From: Flammeovirga sp. SJP92
Lineage (GTDB): Bacteria > Bacteroidota > Bacteroidia > Cytophagales > Flammeovirgaceae
Length of the DNA stretch: 44,892 nucleotides
Direction of reading: 5' to 3'
Assembly (NCBI RefSeq): GCF_001583495.1
Contig: NZ_LQAQ01000082.1
Coordinates: 1-44,892 of the forward strand
Shown: piece by piece, positions 1 to 7,970 of the stretch
Numbering within the stretch: the first letter of the stretch is position 1
Layout of the letters: each line of letters opens with the position of its first letter
Position numbers and translations under genes: made by a program
The notes under the pieces: model-generated
The model's input: only the letters and a program-made list of their open reading frames with translations
What the model was told of the DNA's origin: nothing
The model's database searches: none

Positions 1-104
1 ACTTTGGCTTTAAATTCTGAGGTGAATTTTCTTTTACTTTTCATAACACTGCAATTTACTTAATTATTAATTTAGATTGCAGTCCGTTTTGATGGGGTAA
101 CTAT
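1..104 (-). mobile_element. IS3-family element, third copy, cut by the window edge
   Basis: This is the reverse complement of the left end of the two complete IS copies at 6123-7506 and 15301-16684. It holds the terminal repeat ending GGGGTAACTAT at 94-104, the leader and the first codons of orfA (start codon complement near 42-44). The element continues off the left edge, so only about 100 of 1384 bp are visible. It lies opposite to the other two copies and interrupts a + strand reading frame that resumes at 105. Confidence 0.9.
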
Positions 105-227
105 AATATATATGGATTTCAATTGTATAAAAATATTAAGCAAAATGATTTTTTAGAGAAGAAAAATGTATTCGGTAATAAAAAAACTGAGTTTATAAAA
201 TGGGTGAAATATGAATTTTTTAAATAA
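105..227 (+). pseudogene. 3' fragment of a gene interrupted by IS copy 3
   Basis: The frame is open from the IS edge for 40 codons and ends at TAA 225-227. The peptide runs from NIYGFQLYKN to IKWVKYEFFK and is rich in Lys, Asn and Phe, like the other short proteins of this block. There is no start codon of its own near the IS border, so the 5' part presumably lies beyond the IS, outside the window. The peptide is too short to assign to a family. It is followed at once by an R2-type hairpin, the usual gene tail here. Confidence 0.5.
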
Positions 228-237
228 ATTACCCACT

Positions 238-300
238 GTTCGATGTGTTTAGTCGATAGGCGTCACTGCGAACTTTCTCACAGTTTAAGCTTGTAACTTA
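238..300 (+). repeat. R2 hairpin with shared tail, copy a
   Basis: A stem GTTCG (238-242) pairs with CGAAC (269-273) around a loop that contains GATAGGCGTCAC. This is followed by CTCACAGTTTAAG and TTGTAACTTA. The same arrangement recurs near 2453-2500, and in altered form near 11661-11694 and 18004-18058. The loop sequence is shared with the R1 repeats, so R1 and R2 look like one family. It may be a transcript end structure or a recombination/REP-type site. Confidence 0.6.
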
Positions 301-320
301 TAACAACAAACCAATCTTCT

Positions 321-485
321 TCTGACTCAAGTATTAAGCCGATACTTGTGTCTAAAGATCGGGAAAGTCTCCTGAATTCCGATCCAACAGAACTAAAAAC
401 TTTCACGATAGAATTACAAATTCCACAAAACCTTTCATCAGTAAAATATTGACCATTAATTTGTGGGGTAGGTAGTCAATCAGTT
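321..485 (+). repeat. R1 structured intergenic repeat, copy a
   Basis: First of nine copies of a 150-225 bp repeat that separates genes in the first 18 kb. It begins with hairpin AAGTAT-TAAGCCG-ATACTT, continues with a GGAAAGTCTCC...GAATTCC segment and the conserved core (CCAACAGAAC, AGAATTACAAATTCCA, TTCATCAGTAAA), then GACCATTAATTTGTGGGGTA. The right-hand terminal hairpin present in full copies (for example 10041-10264) is missing here. Confidence 0.75.
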
Positions 486-610
486 CTTTCCAATTTAGAG
501 ATTCAAGAAATTATATTACATTTACATTTGTATCCTCTTTTCTATAAGAATGACTATTCATTTCAAAAAAAGTAAGCTATTTATATATTTCTACTAAATC
601 AACATCAAAA

Positions 611-1534
611 ATGTACCGTCAACTACTCATCATTATTCTTCTATTTTCGTTAATGTCATGTGAGAAAACACAGAAAAAAACAACAGTTGTTTCTGCACAA
701 ATAGAAGCAAGTGTAGTACAGGAAGAAAAAAATATTGACACCATCACTTCTGTTAAGGAAGTAATTGAAATTATAGAAGATAGTACTGAGATTGAAGATG
801 TGGTGGTTGAGGAAGAAATTAAGGAGAGGAAAAGGCTTGAGATTGATTCCAACTTTGTGGATTTTACTCCTAAATTACGCACGAATTCTTCTTTTAAAGT
901 AATTATGCTAGGTTCTTATCATGGTGATGAATTAGATATGTCTTATGGAACAGAGCAGTGGATAGGTGTTTTTGCTGATTCTTCCAATTATTATTTAAAA
1001 AATGTAGAAGTTGATTTTAGTAAAGATATGGATCCTGTTATGGATTCAGAAGGAGATAGTTCTGCAATTAAAGTAAGTGTGAGTGAGGAAGATGAATGTT
1101 TATTCTTATTTTCTGGTTTTTCTTTAGAAGATAGGACTCTTCATTCGATTGATTCTTTGAAAGATATGAGATGCCCACTTTCGGGTGATTCTACTATTTT
1201 AAATTATAACGATACTAAAATAAAATTATATGCCACAGGTGATAAACAGCTTTTAGGTGGCGATTTTTATGAACTTGCCAATTATCGATTATTTATAGAT
1301 AATGAGGACACTACCACAAAAACACCGCAGTTATTATTTGCTTGCACAAGTTTTGATGATGCTATGCCTAACTTACTGTGGGTAGGTGATATAGATAATG
1401 ATGGGAAATTAGATTTTCTTTTTGATCTCTCTTCACATTATAATGCTACTTCTTTAAACCTATTTCTATCTAGTTTAGCAGATGACAATGAATTTTTAGA
1501 ACTAGTAGCAATTTTAAATACAATAGGTTGTTAA
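611..1534 (+). CDS. Hypothetical lipoprotein, acidic
   Basis: A 307-residue protein with a lipoprotein signal peptide: hydrophobic residues 4-15, then a lipobox LMSC with Cys17, so it is probably anchored in the inner or outer membrane facing the periplasm or surface. Residues about 30-75 are a low-complexity acidic linker rich in Glu, Val and Ile. Near the C-terminus GDIDNDGKLDFLFD has the D-x-D-x-D-G calcium-loop pattern seen in FG-GAP and dockerin-like folds. I do not recognise the family. A similar D-I-D-N-D motif occurs in the secreted protein at 11988-12425, which suggests a shared domain type. It is followed by a tail containing AATAAGTTTGTAACT (1616-1630), like other genes here. ATG is the first start after the R1 repeat. 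Confidence 0.8.
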   Translation: MYRQLLIIILLFSLMSCEKTQKKTTVVSAQIEASVVQEEKNIDTITSVKEVIEIIEDSTEIEDVVVEEEIKERKRLEIDSNFVDFTPKLRTNSSFKVIMLGSYHGDELDMSYGTEQWIGVFADSSNYYLKNVEVDFSKDMDPVMDSEGDSSAIKVSVSEEDECLFLFSGFSLEDRTLHSIDSLKDMRCPLSGDSTILNYNDTKIKLYATGDKQLLGGDFYELANYRLFIDNEDTTTKTPQLLFACTSFDDAMPNLLWVGDIDNDGKLDFLFDLSSHYNATSLNLFLSSLADDNEFLELVAILNTIGC

Positions 1535-1728
1535 AATAGAATAAAGCTCTTACCTCAACCGTTTCTCATTATTTTAGTATTAAGCCATAGGAATTTCTTA
1601 GAACTATTGAATTGAATAAGTTTGTAACTAGGACAACAAGCTACATACTTGTGGGGTTTACTCCAACTAGAGGTAAACTTATGGACCTCCAAAAAATGAT
1701 TGATCAACACAAAAGAAACAAATAAGTT

Positions 1729-2303
1729 ATGAGTAATTTAGATTTAACCTTATCAAAATTTAAAGATAACCTAAATAGTTATTTATCATTAGACAATGAT
1801 CTAAAGTTTTTTGATGAAGAAACTAACTTAGAAAACATATCATATCTTAATGGTGAGATAAAAGAATTTTATGAAAAAGTACAAATTGATGAACCAATTT
1901 ATATGGGTTATATTATTGGTCATAATATATTACCAATAAGTAAATTAGATATATCTCAGGAAGGTTGGAAGTTTATTTTTTTAATGGTGAGAGAATCGAG
2001 GATACTAAAAATTGGAATTCTGATTGGTTAGTTATCGGTTTCTATAATGAAGACGCAATCTTTGTTGATACTTCTAAAAAAAATTGTCCTGTATATGGAT
2101 CAATACAAAAAAATAATTTTCTTTTGTCAGATAGTTTCTTTGAATATTTATCATTGCTTAATAAAATTATGGAAATCGAATTGGAAATACCAGATCAGTG
2201 TGGTTTTGATGAAGAGAGTTGTGAGCCAATTGAAGAAATAGTATTAAAAATTATAGATCTCAAACCTCAACAAGGTTTCCTAGAGTTTTTCTTATATAAT
2301 TAG
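1729..2303 (+). pseudogene. SUKH/SMI1-KNR4-like protein, frameshifted at a T7 tract
   Basis: Two overlapping frames together make one SUKH-type protein of about 191 residues. Codons from ATG 1729 encode the N-terminal half (...PISKLDISQEGWKFIF) and then run out of frame at 2031. The frame that continues the fold (FNGERIEDTKNWNSDWLVIG...FVDTSKK...PVYGS) lies one base off. The break is a run of seven Ts at 1976-1982; eight would restore KFIFFNGERIED. The pattern Trp...VIGFYNED-IFVDT...PVYGS...SFFEYL is typical of SMI1/KNR4 proteins, many of which are immunity proteins against polymorphic toxins. It may be a true pseudogene, a phase-variable gene or a sequencing error in the homopolymer. Confidence 0.7.
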
Positions 2304-2452
2304 GGAATGCCTCCACTGTCCGTTGGTACTGCCTTAATAGTCACGTAAATTGATGTAATTTTTCTAAGATTGCCAAAAACGTTTCGTTACTGCTGGTTCC
2401 TCAATTTTTTTTGCAAAATGAACTTTGCTAAGGTCCCACATTGTTCGTTTTG

Positions 2453-2690
2453 TTCACCCGACAGGCGTCACTGCGAACTTTCCCACAGTTTAAGTTTGTA
2501 ACTTATAAAACAATAAAGCTAACCAATCTATATGATGGTAGATTGACTTGGGCAATTAGTATTAGAATGTAATTTGAAATAAGCATAATCCCGAATAAAA
2601 TAAATCCGTTTTGTAATAATTAAGGATTGAATTCATGCAGATGTTAGGACTTACATTATGCATGTAGATGCATGTATGTTTGTTCAAAAC
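2453..2690 (+). repeat. R2 hairpin, terminator-like dyad and decayed tail module, copy b
   Basis: This fills most of the 2304-2821 gap. GTTCG at 2453 pairs with CGAAC at 2474-2478; then come the AAGTTTGTAACTTA tail, a CCAATCTA...TAGATTG dyad (about 2522-2548), the segment GAATAAAATAAATCCGTTTTGTA, and two approximate 23-bp units starting CATGCA. The same order of parts recurs at 13,745-14,059 and, more decayed, at 18,000-18,200, so this is a dispersed module. No coding frame was found in the gap. Confidence 0.55.
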
Positions 2691-2821
2691 AAGATGAATA
2701 ATAATATGAGAACTATTTTTACAACTGGCTATATTATTACTTTGACAAGAAAGTTGCTAGCAAGGTATAGGAAGCAAACAGACCAAATACCTTCCCAATT
2801 TTATAATTATTGAATGAAGAA

Positions 2822-3235
2822 ATGAGTGTAATAAATAGTATATATCTTTTTTCAAAAAACTCTTTTGGAGGAATTGATATTTTGACAAACAAGTTTGAAG
2901 GAAAAGTGATTGAGTCTGGTATTCAAGCATCCTTCTATAATGATTCTTTTAAGCTCGATGAGGAATGGGGGTGTTACTGTAACGTGTTAAATATAGACGG
3001 GGAAACAATTTCAGAACCTTTAAACTTTGAGGTGAGATGTTACTTTGATGAGTCATTAATATTTTTGGTAACATTGGAGTCAGATTATTCTTCAACACCT
3101 ATTTTAATGGGTGAATATGATATAGATTTACTTCTTAAACACTTGAAGTTTATTTTTGGAGCAGACGAAATAGATTTCGCGGCGGATGACGATAGAAATG
3201 TGAAGGAAGTCTACAAATTTTTTAAAGATAAATAA
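2822..3235 (+). CDS. Hypothetical cytosolic protein, immunity-like context
   Basis: A 137-residue protein read from ATG 2822; an in-frame TTG at 2810 would add four residues. It has no signal peptide or membrane segment, is acidic (pI clearly low by eye), and ends with a charged helix AADDDRNVKEVYKFFKDK. Middle residues alternate as in a beta-rich fold (FEVRCYFDESLIFLVTLESD). I do not recognise the family; size, acidity and setting between repeats fit the small immunity proteins of polymorphic toxin arrays, but that is inference. It is followed directly by a MITE-like element at 3244. Confidence 0.65.
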   Translation: MSVINSIYLFSKNSFGGIDILTNKFEGKVIESGIQASFYNDSFKLDEEWGCYCNVLNIDGETISEPLNFEVRCYFDESLIFLVTLESDYSSTPILMGEYDIDLLLKHLKFIFGADEIDFAADDDRNVKEVYKFFKDK

Positions 3236-3243
3236 TTGTGTTT

Positions 3244-3413
3244 TAAGTACTAAGTCAAAAATAAATCATAGTTAATTCTAATTTATTTTTTGTGAGTACA
3301 ACGCTAAAAAATGTATTAATAGTGGTTCTATTAAAAGTTTTTTTGATGGAAGTAATCGCAAAACAATAAATAGAATTAGTATGAGATAATTTTGAATTTG
3401 TATTTAGTATTTA
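3244..3413 (+). mobile_element. MITE-like element, copy 1 (degenerate)
   Basis: A 170-bp sequence beginning AAGTACTAAGTCAAAAA and ending with a degraded inverse of that end (TTTGTATTTAGTATTTAT, about 3396-3413). It matches, in reverse orientation, the element at 40593-40808, including GTGAGTACAACGCT, TAGTGGTTCTAT and AGTAATC segments. It contains no coding frame, so it is probably a non-autonomous element. Confidence 0.65.
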
Positions 3414-3491
3414 TAGTAGTTCTCTAACACGAAAAAAAGACAAGCTATTCCAAATTTTAAATAACAAAGCAATCAGTAATAACTAATAATC

Positions 3492-4229
3492 ATGTTTCAA
3501 TATATCAGATTTTTATTATTAATATCTTTATTTTTATGGTGTTTTTTTCTGTGGGGAAACATCAGGTGGTTATTTCCCTATACAGGATTGGCAGGCCTCA
3601 TCACACCATTTGTTGTTTTGATTACAGCAGTTATTTCTACTGCTCTATTTTTTCTATTGTCTGGTCGGTTAAAAAATGTGGTATATACTCTACTCTTGTT
3701 TATTGTATTTTTTATTTGTCAATCTTATATAGTTTTATCGACTTACCCACAAGGTTATGGAGGTGATGTTTTTTCACAGATGTTATCAGCCAAAAAGGCA
3801 TACGATTGTTATGATTCTATTCAAAAAGATGACTTTATAAATTTAAATAGATTTAAGAGAGTGGTATATATCTATAAATTCCATGATGAATTACCAGATG
3901 AAAATGTACTTCTTTCAATATCTAAGAACGGAAAAAGTAATTATTATTTAATAGAGGTATATGATAATAAAATGACATATGATAAAAGCAAACTTGGAAT
4001 TATAGAAACAGATAGTACAACAATAATTGAAGAATATCTAACAAATGGTCTAGTTCGATCTCATATTGCCTCTGAAGGTTGCTTGAGGCATCATGATGGA
4101 GGAAGTTTTAAAGAGCAAGACTTTATTATTTCTGTTTCAAGAGATGAATTGTCGGATAATTTTGACACAGGGATAGAGGAGCTATTATATGACCAATTAA
4201 AATCTAATCTAAGAAAAAATGATGGATGA
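3492..4229 (+). CDS. Hypothetical membrane protein with C-terminal soluble domain
   Basis: A 245-residue protein. Three hydrophobic segments are visible at about 4-25, 32-57 and 63-84, followed by a soluble region of about 155 residues with a conserved-looking Y-x-G-G turn just after the last helix and a C-x-R-H-H-D-G-G segment near residue 198. The topology suggests an inner-membrane anchor with one soluble domain. I do not recognise the family. Its last 11 bases overlap the start of the ankyrin gene at 4219, so the two are probably translationally coupled and could work as a pair, as toxin-immunity or effector-modulator pairs often do; that function is not shown by sequence. Confidence 0.75.
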   Translation: MFQYIRFLLLISLFLWCFFLWGNIRWLFPYTGLAGLITPFVVLITAVISTALFFLLSGRLKNVVYTLLLFIVFFICQSYIVLSTYPQGYGGDVFSQMLSAKKAYDCYDSIQKDDFINLNRFKRVVYIYKFHDELPDENVLLSISKNGKSNYYLIEVYDNKMTYDKSKLGIIETDSTTIIEEYLTNGLVRSHIASEGCLRHHDGGSFKEQDFIISVSRDELSDNFDTGIEELLYDQLKSNLRKNDG

Positions 4230-4635
4230 TATTTTTGAAACTATAGTGTATGCTATGGAAGAGAATGATGAAGATATGTTTCTAAGAAACATATGCGAAA
4301 TTGACATAAATGCAAAAGGTTTTAACGGCTATAGTCTACTTACACATGCTTTTTGGAGTTCCAACTCTTTTTTTGTAGAGAAAATAGTTAAGCTTGGTGC
4401 TAATGTTAATAATAAAGTCAATGGAACGCCAGAGATTTTTCATTGTGTTGATGCAATAGTGCAAATTTCAAATAATAGTGATGCAATTGATGATATTGAT
4501 AAATTAGAAATATTGGTAAATGCAGGAGTGGACCTTTCTCAGAAAGATGATAATGATGAATCAATATTGGATTTCACTAAAAATTATTCAGGTAAGTGTT
4601 ATCTCTTTCTCAAACAAAAAATCTATAATACTTAA
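4219..4635 (+). CDS. Small ankyrin-repeat protein
   Basis: A 138-residue cytosolic protein. It shows ankyrin-like repeats: DINAKGFNGYSLLTHAFW... followed by VEKIVKLGANVNNKVNGTPEIF, and later KLEILVNAGVDLSQKDDNDESILDF, each with the LL-x-x-G-A-x-x-N/D-x-x-D/N-x-x-G/E signature. Ankyrin repeats bind other proteins. The gene overlaps the preceding membrane-protein gene by 11 bp, so the partner may be that protein. Either ATG 4219 or ATG 4222 can start it. An R1 repeat follows about 75 bp downstream. Ankyrin proteins of this size are frequent immunity proteins in Bacteroidota toxin loci; this role is inferred from setting only. Confidence 0.75.
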   Translation: MMDDIFETIVYAMEENDEDMFLRNICEIDINAKGFNGYSLLTHAFWSSNSFFVEKIVKLGANVNNKVNGTPEIFHCVDAIVQISNNSDAIDDIDKLEILVNAGVDLSQKDDNDESILDFTKNYSGKCYLFLKQKIYNT

Positions 4636-4709
4636 CCTCTTTTTTTCAAAATAGTATACTCTACTAGAAGGATTTGTGCCTTATATTCATGTGAAACCCT
4701 TCCCCCTTA

Positions 4710-4921
4710 TGACTCAAGTATTAAGCCGATACTTATACCTAACAATTAGGAAAGTCTCCCGAATTCCGATCCAACAGAACTAAAAACTGTCACGATAGAA
4801 TTGCAAATTCCACAAACCCTTTTATCAGTAAAAAATGCTCATTAATTTGTGGGTAAAAGTCAACAGATATCTTCCAAATATAGCCAAAAGTGACACCTTT
4901 GGCTTTACACTTATGCCAGAA
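4710..4921 (+). repeat. R1 structured intergenic repeat, copy b
   Basis: A nearly full copy. Left hairpin CAAGTA-TTAAGCCGA-TACTTA, then GGAAAGTCTCCCGAATTCC, the conserved core (CCAACAGAAC to TTTTATCAGTA), CATTAATTTGTGGG, and right hairpin AAGTG-ACACCTTTGGCTTTA-CACTT. It ends about 20 bp before the next gene, so it may also carry that gene's leader. Confidence 0.75.
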
Positions 4922-4941
4922 GGAATGTTTTAACAAAAAAA

Positions 4942-5445
4942 ATGAAAATGAACTTTATAGAAGAAATTAATCGAATTAAACCCTCTAAGACAGAATTATT
5001 ATCTAATTATGATGATAGGGAATATGTTGATTATCTTTTAAGTACATATGATTTTGCAACAAATGAAACTGATTACAGCTCTATAATTAGTCTGATTTCT
5101 ACTAGCAATATATATAAAATTGATTTCGCTGGAGTGCATTTAAATAAGGTTTTGAATAGTGTAGAAGTAGAAGGCTCGAAGCTGATTTGTATAGCTTTAT
5201 TTCAAGACAATTATTTATGTATTAATGATAATCATGATAAGCTTTTTTACATTGATCTAGAGATTTCAGCATCACCACTTTTTGAATGTGATTTTGATTA
5301 TGAAAGTTTTATGAATTTACTTTTACTCTTTTTTAAGCTCGATGTATATATTTCATTCAGAGGGGGTGAAAAAAATGAAGTAACGTTTGAGATTTTACCT
5401 GAATACACTAAGCTAATAGATTTAATTAGAGAGCAATATGAGTAA
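4942..5445 (+). CDS. Hypothetical cytosolic protein, SUKH-like by weak resemblance
   Basis: A 167-residue acidic protein without signal peptide or membrane helix. Residues about 70-105 (LICIALFQDNYLCINDNHDKLFYIDLE) resemble the strand-turn-strand region of SMI1/KNR4-type folds (an I/VA-x-D...x-x-D block), and it ends in a helical DLIREQYE. The resemblance is too weak for a firm family call. It sits directly after an R1 repeat and is followed by the AATAAGTTTGTAACTTA tail at 5501-5517, the same bracketing as its neighbours. A role as an immunity protein is plausible but inferred. Confidence 0.7.
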   Translation: MKMNFIEEINRIKPSKTELLSNYDDREYVDYLLSTYDFATNETDYSSIISLISTSNIYKIDFAGVHLNKVLNSVEVEGSKLICIALFQDNYLCINDNHDKLFYIDLEISASPLFECDFDYESFMNLLLLFFKLDVYISFRGGEKNEVTFEILPEYTKLIDLIREQYE

Positions 5446-5729
5446 TTCCCCACTGATCTAAGCATCAGGCCGTAAAGCGTTATTTAGAGTTGTACAATTG
5501 AATAAGTTTGTAACTTAATAAAAATAAAAAGGAGTTTTTATCCCTTCAAAATATAAACATAAGTGGCATTTTTGATTTAACCATTTGGATTAATGGAGTG
5601 ACCAAATTGAAGCCCAAACACATATAGGTGAGGGGGTGTTTTTTAGGTGAAGTTTTATAGTGAATCTTTAAAAGGGTGAGAAAAATTATTCTTCAGGTAA
5701 TGTAATAGTATAAAAATATAACCGAAATA
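5446..5729. other. Intergenic spacer with tail motif
   Basis: It carries a decayed R2-like tail (CACTGATCTAAGCATCAGGCCG at 5449-5470 and AATAAGTTTGTAACTTAATA at 5501-5520), then AT-rich sequence with no open frame of note and no clear promoter. Confidence 0.4.
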
Positions 5730-6122
5730 ATGATTAAAATACAAACAAGAGATTTAGAAATTCAGCTAGTAAATAACTTATTGAAAGATGAACTGTTTAA
5801 AAATTTTGTGTACTTAAAGAGTAGACATTTATTAAAAAATAAACAAAATGGTTTTTCTATTGTCATGAATCCTAGAATAAGTATTCCAGATACTAATGGT
5901 GATGTTTTTATTACTGTACAAGTTAGGTTAGGTGTTAGGTATGATATTGTTCATCAATGGTTAGAAAAATTTTCTAATAAACATCAGATTAAGGATTTAA
6001 GAATAAAAGAAACACATTATGAATTTGTAAATAAGACAAGTAGTGATTGGGTGAGGGTAAATCGAAATGGAACTGATCTAAAATTAAAACTTGATTTATT
6101 GGTAGAACAAATAACAACTCAT
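5730..6122 (+). pseudogene. 5' part of a 234-codon gene split by IS copy 1
   Basis: ATG 5730 opens 131 codons that run into the IS at 6123 with the last host codons ACT CAT. The same frame resumes after the IS at 7512 (TTT CTA AAT). Joining across the duplicated target (CTCAT at 6118-6122, ATCAT at 7507-7511) gives ...EQITTHFLNFYERNN... without a stop, 234 residues in all. The protein has an N-terminal helix followed by strands (VFITVQVRLGVRYD) and a helical C-terminal half. In size and layout it resembles the other IS-split gene at 15251/16691 and DUF4304-like proteins, but I cannot confirm homology. As it stands the N-terminal part would end with a few IS-encoded residues at 6155. Confidence 0.75.
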
Positions 6123-6182
6123 ATAGTTACCCCATCAAAACGGACTGCAATCTAAATTAATAATTAAGTAAATTGCAGTGTT

Positions 6183-6467
6183 ATGAAAAGTAAAAGAAAA
6201 TTCACCTCAGAATTTAAAGCCAAAGTAGCTTTAGAAGCCATCAAGGATTTACAGACTACAACAGAATTAGCCCAAAAGTATGATCTTCATCCTACTCAGA
6301 TCAGTACATGGAAAAAGGAATTTCTAGATGGTGCATCCAGTGTTTTTGAAAAGTCTAGAGAGAAAAAGAAGCTTCAAAAAGTGAGTGAAGGGAAAGAAGA
6401 TGAGCTTTATGCAAAAATTGGTAAACTTCAAGTTGAATTGGATTTTTTAAAGAAAGCCTTGTCGTAA
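6183..6467 (+). CDS. IS3-family transposase OrfA (HTH subunit)
   Basis: A 94-residue basic protein. The start MKSKRKFTSEFKAKVALEAI and the following AQKYDLHPTQISTWKKEF form the helix-turn-helix (HTH_Tnp_1) that binds the IS ends. The C-terminus (KIGKLQVELDFLKKAL) is the leucine-zipper region used for oligomerisation. The end of the gene holds T_TTT_TTA_AAG at 6443-6452, a plausible slippery site for -1 frameshifting into orfB; the -1 frame is open from 6437. Identical in protein sequence to the copy at 15361. Confidence 0.95.
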   Translation: MKSKRKFTSEFKAKVALEAIKDLQTTTELAQKYDLHPTQISTWKKEFLDGASSVFEKSREKKKLQKVSEGKEDELYAKIGKLQVELDFLKKALS

Positions 6468-6610
6468 ATAAGTCGTTATCAGAACGGAGAAAAATTGTCG
6501 ACAAGGCTCATCCAGAGCTAAGCATCACACGTCAATGTCAGCTATTAGGTTTACAAAAATCTAGTTATTATTATAAACCAAAAGGAGAGTCCGCACAAAA
6601 CCTTGAGTTA

Positions 6611-7414
6611 ATGAAGATCATAGATCAGCAGTATACAAAGCATCCTCACATGGGGGTTCCGAGTATGACTACTTGGTTGCGTCTGGATCAGGGAATGTTA
6701 GTCAACCATAAGCGTATCGCTCGATTATACCGTATGATGGACCTGCAGGCGCTTGTTCCTGGCCCTCATACTTCAAAAGGTGTAAAAGAACACAAAAAGT
6801 ATCCCTACCTCCTTCGTAATATGGTCATTAATAAAGTAAATCAAGTATGGGCAACCGATATCACCTACATTCCAATGGAAAAGGGTTTTATGTATTTAAT
6901 GGCTGTAATTGATATACACAGCCGTTACATTGTAGGCTGGTCTCTTTCCAATACAATGGAAGCGGAATGGTGCAAAGAGACGATACAGGAATGTATAGAA
7001 GAGCATGGAGCACCGGAAATTGTCAATACAGATCAAGGGGCTCAATTTACAAGTGATGTATTTACAGAGTACTTGATTAGTCAAAGTGTAACCATCAGTA
7101 TGGATGGTAAAGGAAGAGCAACTGATAATATATTTATAGAGCGTTTTTGGCGAAGTTTGAAATATGAGAAAATATATAAACATTCTTATAGTAATGGCCA
7201 TCAGTTAGCTTTAGGGGTAATAGAATATATGTCTTACTATAATCACGAAAGACGACATAGTTCAATTGATAATCAAAAACCTTTCTATATCTTTGAGAAG
7301 GGTCGCCGAGACACAAGCTCAAAACCAAAAGAAAAACCACATTCTATGAGTTGTAAAGGCCAAGATGAATGGTCTGCCGCAGGCGCAACACAGACCAGCC
7401 TTGACAAATCATAA
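6611..7414 (+). CDS. IS3-family transposase OrfB (DDE integrase subunit)
   Basis: The frame is open back to 6437, so the functional product is probably the OrfAB fusion made by -1 frameshift. The ATG at 6611 gives 267 residues; the 45-50 codons upstream of it encode the conserved HTH_21 region (SERRKIVDKAHPELS...SSYYYKP). The catalytic rve core shows the DDE triad: Asp in WATDITY, Asp in NTDQGAQF and Glu in IERFWRSLKYE. After the core, YNHERRHSSIDNQKPF is the usual IS3-family end. It differs from copy 2 only at two Val/Ile positions (LVPGPHTSKGV against LIPGPHTSKGI). Confidence 0.95.
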   Translation: MKIIDQQYTKHPHMGVPSMTTWLRLDQGMLVNHKRIARLYRMMDLQALVPGPHTSKGVKEHKKYPYLLRNMVINKVNQVWATDITYIPMEKGFMYLMAVIDIHSRYIVGWSLSNTMEAEWCKETIQECIEEHGAPEIVNTDQGAQFTSDVFTEYLISQSVTISMDGKGRATDNIFIERFWRSLKYEKIYKHSYSNGHQLALGVIEYMSYYNHERRHSSIDNQKPFYIFEKGRRDTSSKPKEKPHSMSCKGQDEWSAAGATQTSLDKS

Positions 7415-7511
7415 AATGGGTTTTAATAAAAGGTTTGAAGCTGAATCTCTCAAAAAAAGATAATTATCTTTTCCACTTAGACAGTCCAAACTAGTGGGGT
7501 AACTATATCAT

Positions 7512-7823
7512 TTTCTAAATTTTTACGAAAGAAATAATTCCTTGGATAAATATTATTTAAATAATATCTATCCAATTAATAATAAAAATGACCTTCTCGA
7601 GCGTATTAAAAAACCCTTTGGTGGTATTTGGATGTTTGAATTATTGAAAGTTATCAGAATTGTTGCTTTTGAAGAGTATCCAAAAATCAAGAAAATTGTT
7701 TATGATTATTACAATGAATTGTTAGAAAATGAAGAAGTCGGTGCTGTTCTTCTGAGTAAAAATATCTGTAGTATAAAACATGAATTAGATTCATTTTTCA
7801 CTGTTCGTAATATGAAAGTTTAA
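7512..7823 (+). pseudogene. 3' part of the 234-codon gene split by IS copy 1
   Basis: 103 codons plus stop that continue the frame of 5730-6122 once the IS and the duplicated target are removed. It begins FLNFYERNNSLDKYY and ends FFTVRNMKV. A TTG at 7542 could start translation of a 93-residue fragment, but there is no sign it is a real gene start. Mostly helical with many aromatic and acidic residues. It is followed by TCATTACGAACC and an AACCTCCTCTTTTCAAAATAGTATCC segment (about 7893-7920) that also follows the ankyrin gene near 4635-4665. Confidence 0.7.
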
Positions 7824-7970
7824 CTTCATTACGAACCATTCTTATGTATCAATTTATCACTTATTCTATTTATAAAAAAAATAAAAATACATAACCTCCT
7901 CTTTTCAAAATAGTATCCTTCTCACTGCATATCAAGAGCAGAAGAAAAAACAGACAATTATATATTAAAT

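Larger units (their letters stand above)
6123..7506 (+). mobile_element. IS3-family insertion sequence, copy 1 (complete)
   Basis: 1384 bp, bounded by terminal inverted repeats: ATAGTTACCCCA... on the left and ...TGGGGTAACTAT on the right, imperfect over about 25 bp and rejoining at CGGACTG/CAGTCC. It encodes orfA and orfB in -1 relation. Target duplication is CTCAT/ATCAT (one mismatch, or a 4-bp TCAT with a shifted border). It is nearly identical to copy 2 at 15301-16684, so both insertions look recent. A perfect 18-bp palindrome at 7455-7472 near the right end could stop transcription. Confidence 0.95.

Noticed and set aside
6896-7201. Minus-strand ORFs inside the IS (also 16074-16379)
   Set aside because: They are antisense to the transposase DDE core and are duplicated only because the IS is.
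7542-7823. Independent 93-residue gene with TTG start
   Set aside because: It joins in frame to the gene upstream of the IS, so it is better explained as the 3' part of the split gene.
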